Of a stretch of 64,000 bases of DNA, positions 16,557-25,591 are shown in pieces. Source of the DNA: an uncultured Collinsella sp. (GTDB lineage Bacteria; Actinomycetota; Coriobacteriia; Coriobacteriales; Coriobacteriaceae); NCBI GenBank assembly GCA_949285915.1, contig CASDZW010000022.1:1-64000 (forward strand). Reading direction: 5' to 3'. The notes beneath the pieces are model-generated. The model had not been told where the DNA came from and made no database searches. It was given only the letters and a program-made list of their open reading frames with translations. Position numbers and translations under genes: made by a program. Positions within the stretch are counted from its first letter, which is position 1. The number at the start of each line of letters is the position of its first letter.

Positions 16557-18908
16557 TCAGTCAAAGCGCAGAGCGACCATGGCGATGTCGTCCTCGAGCG
16601 CGGAGTCGGTAAACGCGTCGAGCTCGCCGAGGACGCGCTGGCATAGGCCGTTGACCCCCTGCCCCACCGAGGAGATCACCACGTCGCGCAGACGCTGCTC
16701 GCCAAAGAACTCGCCCGCGGCGTTGCGCGCCTCGATGGCGCCGTCGGTGTACATGAAGAGCACGTCACCCGTATCGAAACGGAACGACCCGCTGCGAAAA
16801 GCCATGCCCTCAAAAGCGCCCACCACGCCCGACTGCGTGCTCAGAAGCTCAACCTCGGTCGCCTGGGCACGGGTCTGGCCACCGGCATCCAAGGTGTGGT
16901 TGCGCACGAGCATCGAAGGGGGATGTCCGGCGGAGCAGTAAAGGGCGCTGCGGTAGCGCAGGTCGATCTTGGCAACGAACATCGTGGCGAAGGTCTCCAC
17001 ACGCGAGAAGCTCATGAGCATGCTGTTGAGCGAGCGTACCATGTGCACCGGGCTCGCCCCCTCCCACGCGTAGGCCGTGAGCGCGGTCTTGACCAGGGCC
17101 GACATGGAGGCCGCCTCGACGCCCTTGCCCGACACATCGCCCAGAATCATGACGGCGCGGTCGTCGGGCAGGCGGATAAGCGTGTAGAAGTCGCCGCCCA
17201 CGAGCGCCTGGCGCGTGGCGGAGGAGTAGAGCGCGTCTGTGGTGATACCCGGCACGACACCGAGCGAGCTCTGCATGCCGCTCTGGAGGGCCTGAGCGAT
17301 ATGGCGGTCCTCGCTCTTCTGCTCCTCGCGGCGGAAGAGGAGCTCGAACTCGTGGGTGAGGCGGACGAGATAGTCGTATTCCACATCGTCGATGGGTTCC
17401 TGGGTCCCGTCGCGCAAAAGCAGGACGAGTGGCGTCATAGCAGAGGGGGACCCGGGCGCTGCGAGCGCAAGCGCGCTGGGCTCCGACTCCTCGCCCTCGT
17501 CCAAAGCGGCGCCGTCCGGCGCGAACTCGATGAAGACGCCCTGGTTGGGCAGCCCGTGCGCAAGCAGCCACTCCCCCGCATGGGAGAGGCGGTCGATACG
17601 CGTGACGCGCGCGAACTCGAGCCCGTCCTCCTCCGGGGCCCCCGCGGCAAAGTAGTCGCTCACCACAGGGCTCACCTTAGCCGCCGGCGCGGTACTCCCC
17701 CCGCCGAGCCACTCGGGGCCGCCGGGGAGCGCCACCTGGCTGCCGCCCTCGTAATCGAGTACGTAGCACCCGCGCTCCGCATCAAAGACGACCGGGCAGA
17801 TATGGCAGGAAAGGACGCGCCGCACCTCGGCCGAGATCTCTGCCCAGGCGCTCGTGCGGTCGCCCTCCAGGGTGAAGACGGTGTCGCGGACGTTGTTGAG
17901 CGAGCGCGTGAGCTCGGCCGAGCGGCGCGAGCGCATGCTCGTGATGAGGCTCACGAGCTCGATGGAGAGGTAGTCGCAGGTCACCTCGAGCACGTTGACA
18001 TCGTAGTCGCGCGGACGGCACGGGCGGCCCCAACCGAGCTCCATAATGCCCATGATCTGGCGACCGAAGAAGACCGGCACGGCGATGAGCGTCTTGAAGG
18101 GCGGCACATCCTGCACGCGCAGAGGGCGCGTCTCGCGATGGTCGATGTCGTAAAAGACACCGCTCGAGGCCATCCCCTCCTCCGCCGGCACGACCGAGAT
18201 GCGGCAGGCGCGGGCCTCGCGCAGCACGTAGGTAGGGATTCCCGCGCCAAAGGGGATGAACTCGGGCACGAAGGAGCGCGTAAGACTCTGCGAGATGCCG
18301 CGGAGCTTGAAGCCACCGTTCTCGGCAAAGTACATGGTCGAGCCGTCTGCGTCGAGCGCGTCGACGAGCTTGTTTAAAACCGAATCGAGAAGCCCTGAGA
18401 GGTCCTCGGCGCCCACGGTTGCCATAATGACCGAAAGGGTGCCCGAAAGGCGCTTGTTGGCCGTCTGGAGCTCCGAGAGGACGCGGCGCATCTGGCGGTC
18501 GCGCGCATACTGCTCGGCGAGGCTGCGCACCACCACGAGCACGCGCTCGCGCGGTGCGAGACGGCGGACGATCTTGCGGCGGATATCGCTGGAGCGCGCC
18601 GAGGGCGCAGTTGCGCGGACCTCGACGGGGATGAAGGACCCGTCGTTGAGCTTGAGCCTGAGCGTGGTTGGCTCGCCTTTGAGCGGGAAGGGCAGGTGAT
18701 GGTCCTGGGCGCGCTCGAACGCGTCGGAGAACAGGAGGTCCTTGATGTCAGACCCCACAAGCGTCCGGCGGTCCTTGCCGGAGAGCTCGCAGAAGCGCTG
18801 GTTCACATGGCCGATGGAGCCGTCGAGGCCGCATACGGCAACCGCATCGCTTGTCAGCTCGACCAGCTGCGAGATCTTGGGCAGATCCTCGTGCGCGTCG
18901 CTCGCCAT
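16557..18908 (-). CDS. PAS-GAF-SpoIIE/PP2C serine phosphatase
   Basis: A 783-residue regulator. A PAS domain lies near residues 10-105 (ELTSDAVAVCGLDGSIGHVN...FCELSG), a GAF-like sensor around 160-330, a poorly conserved middle, and a SpoIIE-type PP2C phosphatase from about 590 to the end with GGDFYTLI, GDVSGKGVEA, SAGHPPSMLV and FMYTDGAIEARN. The metal-binding aspartates are present. Family members dephosphorylate STAS proteins in partner switching; the fused STAS-kinase is encoded next. Start at 18908 follows GGGGAGGGG; the longer frame would enter tRNA-Leu. Lacks predicted membrane segments, so sensing is likely cytoplasmic. Confidence 0.88.
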   Translation of the reverse strand: MASDAHEDLPKISQLVELTSDAVAVCGLDGSIGHVNQRFCELSGKDRRTLVGSDIKDLLFSDAFERAQDHHLPFPLKGEPTTLRLKLNDGSFIPVEVRATAPSARSSDIRRKIVRRLAPRERVLVVVRSLAEQYARDRQMRRVLSELQTANKRLSGTLSVIMATVGAEDLSGLLDSVLNKLVDALDADGSTMYFAENGGFKLRGISQSLTRSFVPEFIPFGAGIPTYVLREARACRISVVPAEEGMASSGVFYDIDHRETRPLRVQDVPPFKTLIAVPVFFGRQIMGIMELGWGRPCRPRDYDVNVLEVTCDYLSIELVSLITSMRSRRSAELTRSLNNVRDTVFTLEGDRTSAWAEISAEVRRVLSCHICPVVFDAERGCYVLDYEGGSQVALPGGPEWLGGGSTAPAAKVSPVVSDYFAAGAPEEDGLEFARVTRIDRLSHAGEWLLAHGLPNQGVFIEFAPDGAALDEGEESEPSALALAAPGSPSAMTPLVLLLRDGTQEPIDDVEYDYLVRLTHEFELLFRREEQKSEDRHIAQALQSGMQSSLGVVPGITTDALYSSATRQALVGGDFYTLIRLPDDRAVMILGDVSGKGVEAASMSALVKTALTAYAWEGASPVHMVRSLNSMLMSFSRVETFATMFVAKIDLRYRSALYCSAGHPPSMLVRNHTLDAGGQTRAQATEVELLSTQSGVVGAFEGMAFRSGSFRFDTGDVLFMYTDGAIEARNAAGEFFGEQRLRDVVISSVGQGVNGLCQRVLGELDAFTDSALEDDIAMVALRFD

Positions 18909-18990
18909 GCTACCCCTCCCCTGCGCGCAAAGACAGATGTCCTCGGTATACCCCGAACGGGCGACACCGTGCACAGAACCAATCGGTAAG

Positions 18991-19012
18991 AAAAAAGCCT
19001 CCGAAGAGGCTC
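18991..19012 (-). terminator. terminator of tRNA-Leu
   Basis: On the minus strand GAGCCTC-TTCG-GAGGCTTTTTT: stem, tetraloop and T-run, 10 bp past the tRNA. Confidence 0.9.
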
Positions 19013-19022
19013 GTGTATTCGA

Positions 19023-19112
19023 TGGTGTCGGAGGCGGGACTTGAACCCGCATGACCGAGATGTGGTCACTAGCACCTCAAGCTAGCGCGTCTGCCAATTC
19101 CGCCACTCCGAC
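19023..19112 (-). tRNA. tRNA-Leu (GAG)
   Basis: Class II tRNA with long variable arm: acceptor GTCGGAG/CTCCGAC, anticodon stem CTAGC/GCTAG with loop TTGAGGT (anticodon GAG), variable stem around ACCACATCTCGGT, T-arm GGTTCAAGTCC, encoded CCA. Confidence 0.95.
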
Positions 19113-19128
19113 AAAAGCAGCAAGAAGA

Positions 19129-19157
19129 ATAATACCCATACCCCCGGGTGAGCGCAA
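19129..19157 (-). promoter_or_regulatory. promoter of tRNA-Leu
   Basis: On the minus strand TTGCGC, 17 bp, TATTAT, about 17 bp before the tRNA. Confidence 0.75.
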
Positions 19158-19231
19158 GGGGGAATTTTGAAAAAGTTTGCGCCGGCGCGGGGTCGCCGAT
19201 CGGGCCGTCCGCCGGCGTCCCCGCCGCGCGT

Positions 19232-20914
19232 CTACTCCTCGGGGGGAATCTCGGCCAAGCGGGGAACGCCCTGAGGGTCGATGACAAGGCCGTTTGCCTT
19301 GGCCGTGCAGGCAAAGGCATGCATGGGATAGGTGAGCGGGACGACGGGCGCCTCCTCCCCTATGAGCGTGTCGGCCTCGGCGAGCAGCGCCTCGCGCGAC
19401 ATGTCGTCGCGAGCGGCGCGCGCCTGATCGATCAGGCTGTCGACCTCCTCGCTCGCAAAACCGCTCACGTTCGAGCCACCGCGGCTTCGGGAATGGAACA
19501 GCGGGAAGAGCACACTTTCTGCAACCGGGCGCTCCGTCACCGCGTCCAGACGCGCGATCTGATAGTCCCCGGAGCGCACGCGCTCATAAAAGACCTGCTC
19601 CTCAAGCTCCTCGGGATCGCACTCAACGCCTACGGCTGCGAGGTCCTCGACAATCTGCTCGATGACGTTCTCGTTGCCTCCCCTGCCCGTGTAGATAAGG
19701 CTGAGGGGCTCGCCGCGCACGCCCTCGTCGTTTGCGGGGTACGCAGCGTCGAGCAGCTCGCGGGCGCGTGCCGGGTCGTACATGGTATATGGCCATGCGG
19801 CGTCTCGATAGCCCGAGACAAACGGCGGCACGATACCGTCCGCCACAAGATGCGTATCGCGGTACACGCGGCCCACAAGGCCTTGGCGGTCGACGGCAAG
19901 CGAGAGCGCGCGGCGCACATCGGCGTTATCGAGGGGCGCCGCGCCCACGTTGAGGGCAAGATAGCTCATCGCGAGGTCGGGCGCCTGCACGAGATGGGCG
20001 CCGGGACCGACCGTAAGGCCGTCCGCTGCACGACCGTAGCGGGCGATAGCGCCCTCAAGCTCATCGACCGGACACGCCGCCATATCGAGCGAGCCGGTCA
20101 GGAACTCTTGATAGGCGCTCACGGTGTCCGAGAATACCTGGAAGCGCGCGCCCGCGAGCACGGGGGTATCGCCGGTGTAGCCGTCAAAGCGCGTAAGCCT
20201 GACCGCCGTGGAGTTCTTGCCCCACGACCCCGCCATGCAAAACGGGCCTGCCCCGATGGGGCTCGATCCAAACGCGGCGACGTCCTCCTCGGCGGACGCC
20301 GGCACCGCGGCCAGCGAGGGATGGGCAAGCACGGACGCAAAGTCCGCATAGGGTTCGACCAGATGAATCTCGAGCGTGCGCTCGTCAGGACAGCTGACGC
20401 CAGAGAGTGCGCCTGCGTCTCCCGCGGCAAGTGCATCGTAGCCCTCGACGAGCGCAAGACGGTAGGCGTTAGGCGAGGCGCCGAGCTCGGCAGAAGCCGC
20501 GCTTGCGGGGTTCACGAGGCGCTCCCAGGCACGCTTGAAATCGCGTGCCGTCGCCGCGCTGCCGTCGTGAAACACACGCTCGCGAAGATGGAACGTAAAG
20601 GTGCGTGCATCATCCGCGACGTCGAAGCGCTCTGCCGCCGCCCCCACAAGCTCGCCTGTGGTGTAGTCGAATCGCACGAGCGGCTCGAAGATCTGGGAGA
20701 CAACCTGTTCGGCGGACGTTCCCACAAGCGCGAACGGGTCGAGGGAGACCGGGCGCAGGATGCCGATGGCAAGGACGCCCTCGAGATTCTCGGCATCACC
20801 TGCGGGCGCACCATTCTGCGTGCAGCCCGTCACGAGAGCGGAGGTGAGAAGGCAGGTCGTACCGATCAGGCCCCGCCTGCTTATAAGCGGCAGCGTGTTG
20901 GAGACAGTAGCCAT
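19232..20914 (-). CDS. peptide-type ABC substrate-binding lipoprotein (SBP_bac_5), orphan
   Basis: A 560-residue SBP_bac_5 (OppA/DppA type) protein. The signal has ISRRGLIG followed by a hydrophobic stretch and lipobox-like LVTGC at about residue 31, so it should be a lipid-anchored extracytoplasmic receptor, possibly Tat-exported. Family features include TFTFHLRERVFHDGS, NPASA and DNADVRRALSLAVDRQ. AAAGGAG precedes the ATG. It lies downstream of a complete Opp-type importer but behind a terminator (21023-21046), so it may be expressed separately and share that permease. Ligand unknown. Confidence 0.88.
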   Translation of the reverse strand: MATVSNTLPLISRRGLIGTTCLLTSALVTGCTQNGAPAGDAENLEGVLAIGILRPVSLDPFALVGTSAEQVVSQIFEPLVRFDYTTGELVGAAAERFDVADDARTFTFHLRERVFHDGSAATARDFKRAWERLVNPASAASAELGASPNAYRLALVEGYDALAAGDAGALSGVSCPDERTLEIHLVEPYADFASVLAHPSLAAVPASAEEDVAAFGSSPIGAGPFCMAGSWGKNSTAVRLTRFDGYTGDTPVLAGARFQVFSDTVSAYQEFLTGSLDMAACPVDELEGAIARYGRAADGLTVGPGAHLVQAPDLAMSYLALNVGAAPLDNADVRRALSLAVDRQGLVGRVYRDTHLVADGIVPPFVSGYRDAAWPYTMYDPARARELLDAAYPANDEGVRGEPLSLIYTGRGGNENVIEQIVEDLAAVGVECDPEELEEQVFYERVRSGDYQIARLDAVTERPVAESVLFPLFHSRSRGGSNVSGFASEEVDSLIDQARAARDDMSREALLAEADTLIGEEAPVVPLTYPMHAFACTAKANGLVIDPQGVPRLAEIPPEE

Positions 20915-21022
20915 GCAAGCTCCTTTAGGGGATAAGGGTTGCGTGATTGCCTAGACGATACGGCAACCTACCGCGCGCGTCCACCGCGCTCACCCATCCC
21001 CTGCGCAATCCCCACGGCAACC

Positions 21023-21046
21023 AAAAAAAGGACCCCGCAGGGTCCT
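21023..21046 (-). terminator. terminator of the opp operon
   Basis: AGGACCC / GGGTCCT seven-base stem with a TGCG loop on the minus strand, followed by TTTTTTT. It lies 150 bp past the ATPase stop, after the structured element 21093-21190. Confidence 0.9.
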
Positions 21047-21092
21047 CAATCAACTATGTTTGCCCTTCGAAGCACAAGCACCTATCTTGCAA

Positions 21093-21190
21093 AGGCCCCG
21101 TACGAAACCCGCAGGGCGTTTCCCGCAGCCGCGGGGCGCGAAGCGCACCCCGCGGCGAGGACCACGCCCGAAGGGTTTCGTGCAGGGCCT
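21093..21190 (-). repeat. structured 3'UTR element, copy A
   Basis: Nested inverted repeats on the minus strand: an outer 18-base stem (16 paired) starting AGGCCC, then a GGGCGT/ACGCCC stem, asymmetric internal loops and a 12-base GC stem. The inner flanks GGGCGTGGTCCTCG (21156-21169) and CTGCGGGAAACGCCC (21114-21128) are almost identical to those of copy B at 57887-57961, while the stems between and outside differ. It begins 9 nt after the stop of the ATPase gene, in the sense orientation. Confidence 0.7.
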
Positions 21191-21199
21191 CCCCCAAGC

Positions 21200-22219
21200 C
21201 TAGAGCTCGATGCTCGACTCCTTGATGGGGAACGGCGCCGCAAAGTGGCAGGCGCAGAAGTGCCCCGGCTCGACCTCGCGGAACTCGGGCTGCTGCTCGG
21301 AGCAGACGCCCTGCGCGATCGGGCAGCGCGTATGGAAGCGGCAACCGCTCGGCGGATCGATCGGCGACGGCGGGTCGCCGGCGAGGATGATGCGGCTGCG
21401 GCTCTTCTGGATGTCCGGATCGGGGATCGGGGCGGCAGAGAGCAGCGACTGCGTGTAGGGGTGCTGCGGCTCGGCGTAGAGGGTCTTCCAGTCCGAGAGC
21501 TCGACGATCTTGCCGAGGTACATGACCGCGACTCGGTCGGAGATATGCTGGACGACCGACAGGTCGTGCGCGATGAAGAGGTACGCCGTACCGAACTGCT
21601 TCTGCAGGTCCTTGAGCAGGTTCAGCACCTGGGCCTGAATCGACACGTCGAGTGCCGAGACCGGCTCGTCGCAGATGATGAGCTTGGGGTGCAGGGCGAA
21701 GGCGCGGGCGATGCCGATGCGCTGACGCTGACCGCCGGAGAACTCGTGCGGGTAGCGGTTAATGTGCTCGGGGTTCAGACCCACGACGTCGAGAAGCTCG
21801 CGAACATACTTGTTGCGCTCGCTCGCGGTCCTGCCGTCGCCGTGAATCTGCAGCGGCTCGGAGATGATCTCGCCGATGGTCATACGCGGGTTCAGCGACG
21901 CGTACGGATCCTGGAAGATGAACTGCATCTCGCGGCGGAGGCTCTTGAGCTCCTTGTGGCTCATCTTCGCCACATCGCGGCCCTCGAAATAGACATGGCC
22001 GGCGGTGGGACGGGTGAGGCGCATGATGGAGCGACCGGTGGTGGACTTGCCGCAACCGGACTCACCGACGAGACCGAGCGTCTCGCCCGGATAGATTTCA
22101 AAGCTCACGTCGTTTACGGCGGAGACCTTCTTGGCGAAGCGGCTCATGAGCATGCCGGACTCCGCGGGGAACTCCTTAGAGAGGTGCTCGACCTTGAGCA
22201 GGGGCTCTTTCGTAGCCAT
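21200..22219 (-). CDS. dppF: peptide ABC importer ATPase F (Opp/Dpp type)
   Basis: A 339-residue ATPase of the oligo/dipeptide importer class. Walker A is [10 protein letters not shown], the signature is [14 protein letters not shown], and Walker B ends [12 protein letters not shown]. The C-terminal extension with cysteines ([14 protein letters not shown]) matches the Fe-S or zinc-type cluster region of OppD/OppF-family ATPases. The start directly abuts the stop of the D gene. Powers uptake with D, B, C. Assigned by family; peptide preference not predictable. Confidence 0.93.
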   Translation of the reverse strand: MATKEPLLKVEHLSKEFPAESGMLMSRFAKKVSAVNDVSFEIYPGETLGLVGESGCGKSTTGRSIMRLTRPTAGHVYFEGRDVAKMSHKELKSLRREMQFIFQDPYASLNPRMTIGEIISEPLQIHGDGRTASERNKYVRELLDVVGLNPEHINRYPHEFSGGQRQRIGIARAFALHPKLIICDEPVSALDVSIQAQVLNLLKDLQKQFGTAYLFIAHDLSVVQHISDRVAVMYLGKIVELSDWKTLYAEPQHPYTQSLLSAAPIPDPDIQKSRSRIILAGDPPSPIDPPSGCRFHTRCPIAQGVCSEQQPEFREVEPGHFCACHFAAPFPIKESSIEL

Positions 22220-23347
22220 TTACGCCTCCTTCTTCTCAGACGAGGCACCCTGGCCAGCTGCCTTGCGCGCAGCGAGGTCGGCGCGGGTACGCGAGTTCTC
22301 GGGAGCGAACTCGAGGAACGCAGGGTCGTCGGCAAAGTGGCATGCCGAGTAATGTCCCGTCTCGGTGGTGATGTGCTCGGGCAGCTTCTCGTGGCAGATA
22401 TCGACCGCATACGGGCAGCGCGGAGCAAAGGGGCAGCCGGTGGGAAGGTTCACGAGCGACGGCGGATTGCCGGCAATGGGCGTGAGCTCCTTCTTCTCGT
22501 CCATACCGTGATCGGGGATGGAGCGGATGAGACCCCAGGTGTAGGGATGGCGCGGATCGTAGAAGATCTCCTCGGCGGTGCCGAACTCCACGGGGCGACC
22601 GGCGTACATGACCATGATCTTATCGGCCATGTCGGCGACGACGCCGAGGTCGTGCGTGATCATGATGATGGCGTTGCCGTTCTCCTCCTGCATCTTCTGC
22701 ATGAGCTCGATGATCTGCGCCTGGATGGTCACGTCAAGAGCCGTGGTGGGCTCGTCGGCGATGAGGATATCCGGGTCGCAGGCGAGCGCCATGGCAATCA
22801 TAACGCGCTGGCGCATACCGCCGGAGAACTGGTGCGGGTACTCGTTCACGCGCTTCTCGGGCTCGGGGATACCCACGAGGTCCAGAAGCTCGGTGGCGCG
22901 CTTGAGCGCCTCCTGCTTGGAGTAGCCGCGGTGCAGGCGCAGGCCCTCGCCCACCTGACGGCCGATCTTGTAGACCGGGTTCAGGCTCGTCATGGGGTCC
23001 TGGAAGATCATGGCGATGTCGTTGCCGCGGACGTGCTGCATCTCATCCTCGGTCATCTCCAGAATGGAGCGACCGCGGTAGCGGATGTCGCCGCCCTCGA
23101 TCTTGCCCGGAGGCATCTCGATGAGGCCCATGATGGTCATGTGCGTGACGGACTTACCGGAGCCCGACTCGCCCACGACGACCAGGGTCTCGCCGCGGTC
23201 GAGCGTATAGCTCACGCCGTCGACCGCGTGCACGACGCCGTCCTGGGTGTGGAAGTACATCTTGAGGTTATCGACCTCGAGCAGATGGCTCCCCTCGGGG
23301 ATGGGCTGCTCCTTCAGGTCAACGTAGTTCTTATCGTGCTTAGCCAT
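22220..23347 (-). CDS. dppD: peptide ABC importer ATPase D (Opp/Dpp type)
   Basis: A 375-residue ATPase with Walker [11 protein letters not shown], signature [14 protein letters not shown], Walker [13 protein letters not shown], and the oligopeptide-transporter C-terminal extension with [14 protein letters not shown]. The start overlaps the permease C stop as TAATG. It pairs with F to form the heterodimeric motor. Confidence 0.93.
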   Translation of the reverse strand: MAKHDKNYVDLKEQPIPEGSHLLEVDNLKMYFHTQDGVVHAVDGVSYTLDRGETLVVVGESGSGKSVTHMTIMGLIEMPPGKIEGGDIRYRGRSILEMTEDEMQHVRGNDIAMIFQDPMTSLNPVYKIGRQVGEGLRLHRGYSKQEALKRATELLDLVGIPEPEKRVNEYPHQFSGGMRQRVMIAMALACDPDILIADEPTTALDVTIQAQIIELMQKMQEENGNAIIMITHDLGVVADMADKIMVMYAGRPVEFGTAEEIFYDPRHPYTWGLIRSIPDHGMDEKKELTPIAGNPPSLVNLPTGCPFAPRCPYAVDICHEKLPEHITTETGHYSACHFADDPAFLEFAPENSRTRADLAARKAAGQGASSEKKEA

Positions 23348-24303
23348 TATGCATCCTTCATCTTGACGTCGAGAGCGTCGCGCAGGCCGTCACCGAGCAG
23401 GGTGAAGGCGAGCACCGTGGAGAGGATCGCGAGACCCGGCAGGATCATCAGCCAGGGCTCGGTCTGCAAGTACTGCTGACCGTCCTGGATGAGGGTGCCC
23501 CACGACGGGTTGGGGGGCACAACGCCCATGCCGAGGAACGACAGAGCGCTCTCGGTGAGGATGGCGCCGCCGATGTTCATCGTGGCGTAGACCACGATGG
23601 AGGCAACGGAGTTGGGGAAGATGTGGCGCGCCACGATGCGGACGTCGGAGGCGCCCATGGCACGGGCCGCATCAACGTAGTCGTTCTCCTTGACCGAGAG
23701 AATCGCCGAGCGGAAGACGCGCGCGATCGACGGCCAGCCGAGGATGCCGATGGCGATGAACACGTTCTGGATGCCGTTACCGATGACCGCAATCATCGCA
23801 ACGACGAAGAGCGTATAGGGGAACGCCAGGAAGATGTCGGCAAGACGCATGATGATGGTGTCCCAAATGCCGCCGTAGTACGCGGCAATGGCGCCCATGA
23901 TAAGACCGAGGATGGTCGAGATGCCCGTGGCGACCACGCCGACGGTGAGCGAGATGCGCGCGCCGTAGATGACGCGGGAGAGCACGTCGCGGCCGAGGGT
24001 ATCGGTGCCAAAGGGGTGCTCGAGCGAGGGCGCGAGGCGCGAGGACTCAGCCATGTTCGCAGCCGTTGCCGTAGGGTCGCCGAGCGTCTGGGGAACCCAG
24101 AGGTCCGCGGTGAGCGCGACGAGGATGATGAAGATGATCCAAACGGCCGCGATGATGGCGAGCTTGTTCTTTTTCAGGCGGCCGAAGGCGTCGCCCCACA
24201 GGGTGCGGGAGGCGCTGCTGTCGCCGGCGTTGGCCTTGGCGGCACCAGTGGACTCAGCCTTGGCCTGCATACCGATGTTTTGAGTCGGTGACGGGTAAAT
24301 CAT
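23347..24303 (-). CDS. dppC: peptide ABC importer permease C
   Basis: A 318-residue permease with an N-terminal cytoplasmic segment, a first hydrophobic helix near residues 48-70, and a BPD_transp_1 domain with the EAA-like loop (MGASDVRIVARHIFPNS). The sequence HPFGTDTLGRDVLSRVIYG is a hallmark of DppC/OppC. It follows B after 12 bp and overlaps D. Confidence 0.93.
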   Translation of the reverse strand: MIYPSPTQNIGMQAKAESTGAAKANAGDSSASRTLWGDAFGRLKKNKLAIIAAVWIIFIILVALTADLWVPQTLGDPTATAANMAESSRLAPSLEHPFGTDTLGRDVLSRVIYGARISLTVGVVATGISTILGLIMGAIAAYYGGIWDTIIMRLADIFLAFPYTLFVVAMIAVIGNGIQNVFIAIGILGWPSIARVFRSAILSVKENDYVDAARAMGASDVRIVARHIFPNSVASIVVYATMNIGGAILTESALSFLGMGVVPPNPSWGTLIQDGQQYLQTEPWLMILPGLAILSTVLAFTLLGDGLRDALDVKMKDA

Positions 24304-24315
24304 GTGCGTTCCTCC

Positions 24316-25353
24316 CTAGCCCTCGTTCTTGGAGCTGCCGAGGCGGATGCGCGGGTCCAGGAAGGCGTAGCTCACGTCGACGATAAGGTTGATGATCATG
24401 ACGACGCACACGATCACCGTGACCGTGCCCATGACGATGGGCCAGTCGCGCTGCGTGATCGCGATGTAGGTCTCACGACCGATGCCGGGCCAGCTGAAGA
24501 CCGTCTCGGTCAGGATGGCGCCGGCGAGCATCGCGCCAAAGTCCATACCCACGTACGTAACGACGGGGATGAGGGCGTTCTTGAGCGCGTGCTTGCGAAT
24601 GATCGCACCCTTGGAGAGGCCCTTGGCCTTAGCGGTGCGGATGTAGTCCTGATTCATAACATCGAGCAGCTGCGAACGCATGATGCGCGCGGTGTAGGCA
24701 GTGGAAACCGCGGCGAGCGTGCAGGCGGGCAGGATGTAGTAGGTCCAAGCGGGATACTTGGAGATGGGGCCGGCAACGCCGGAGATGGGCAGCGCGATGA
24801 CGCCGCCGGTAAGGTCCTTCAGCCAGATGCCAAAGATGAGCTGGAGCAGCATGCCGAACCAGAAGGCGGGCATGGCGACCAGAAGAGACGTCACGAGCGT
24901 GACCAAGATGTCCCAGAACGAGTAGCGCTTGATGGCCGAGATGATGCCGGCGCCGATGCCCACGATCGCCTCGATCACGATGGCGACCAGCGCGAGCTGC
25001 ACCGTATAGGGGTACTTCTGCGCGATGATGGCCGTTACCTCGGTGCCGCGCTGGTACGACGTGCCCAGGTTGCCCTGGAGCAGGTTGGTGAGATAGACCA
25101 CATAGCGCTTCCACAGCGGCGTGTCGATCGTGTCACCGTTCTCATCGTAGATGATCTTGCCGTCGGCATCCGTTTCGATGAACCCATGGGTGGCGCGCAG
25201 GTTCAGCTCCACCTGGGGATCGAGCTTCCTTTCACCGGCGATCAGCTTGATGGGATCGCCCGGCACAACGTTCTGCATGATAAAGAGAATCAGCGTCACG
25301 CCGAGGAAGACAGGGATGAACTGCAGGATTCGCTTGGCAATGTACTTGACCAC
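24316..25353 (-). CDS. dppB: peptide ABC importer permease B
   Basis: A 345-residue permease with an N-terminal helix (IAKRILQFIPVFLGVTLILF), a periplasmic-side domain, and the BPD_transp_1 domain with the EAA loop (AKGLSKGAIIRKHALKNALIP). A GC hairpin at 25518-25547 and 238 bp of spacer separate it from the substrate-binding gene upstream. Confidence 0.93.
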   Translation of the reverse strand: MVKYIAKRILQFIPVFLGVTLILFIMQNVVPGDPIKLIAGERKLDPQVELNLRATHGFIETDADGKIIYDENGDTIDTPLWKRYVVYLTNLLQGNLGTSYQRGTEVTAIIAQKYPYTVQLALVAIVIEAIVGIGAGIISAIKRYSFWDILVTLVTSLLVAMPAFWFGMLLQLIFGIWLKDLTGGVIALPISGVAGPISKYPAWTYYILPACTLAAVSTAYTARIMRSQLLDVMNQDYIRTAKAKGLSKGAIIRKHALKNALIPVVTYVGMDFGAMLAGAILTETVFSWPGIGRETYIAITQRDWPIVMGTVTVIVCVVMIINLIVDVSYAFLDPRIRLGSSKNEG

Positions 25354-25383
25354 GGCGATACCCTCCCTTGTCTGGCTTATACA

Positions 25384-25410
25384 ACTCAGTCGCTTTATGA
25401 CCGTAAAGCG
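25384..25410 (+). repeat. degenerate copy of the 22-bp repeat
   Basis: ACTCAGTCGCTTTATGACCG and the following bases align with the left arm of 15562-15713 (CTC-A-GTCG, TTTATGA, CGTAAAGC) with small indels. It lies 30 bp before dppB. Weaker than the other copies. Confidence 0.35.
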
Positions 25411-25517
25411 CTAGTATACCGGAAACGCCGGTACCATAGCGAAAATGCTCGAAATAACGCATATCGTGCACCGCCGCTGCCGGATGGGTCTTCCTTATTT
25501 GGCCTGTGCACAAAACA

Positions 25518-25547
25518 GGAGGGGCGCCGAAAAGTCAGCGCCCCTCC
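25518..25547 (-). terminator. partial terminator between substrate-binding gene and dppB
   Basis: GGAGGGGCGC / GCGCCCCTCC ten-base perfect stem on the minus strand with a TGTTTTGT tail, just after the binding-protein stop. Such hairpins typically raise binding-protein mRNA above permease mRNA. Confidence 0.7.
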
Positions 25548-25591
25548 CCTCGCCGCCCTACCGGGCGACGTCACACTCGCAGGAACACGCC

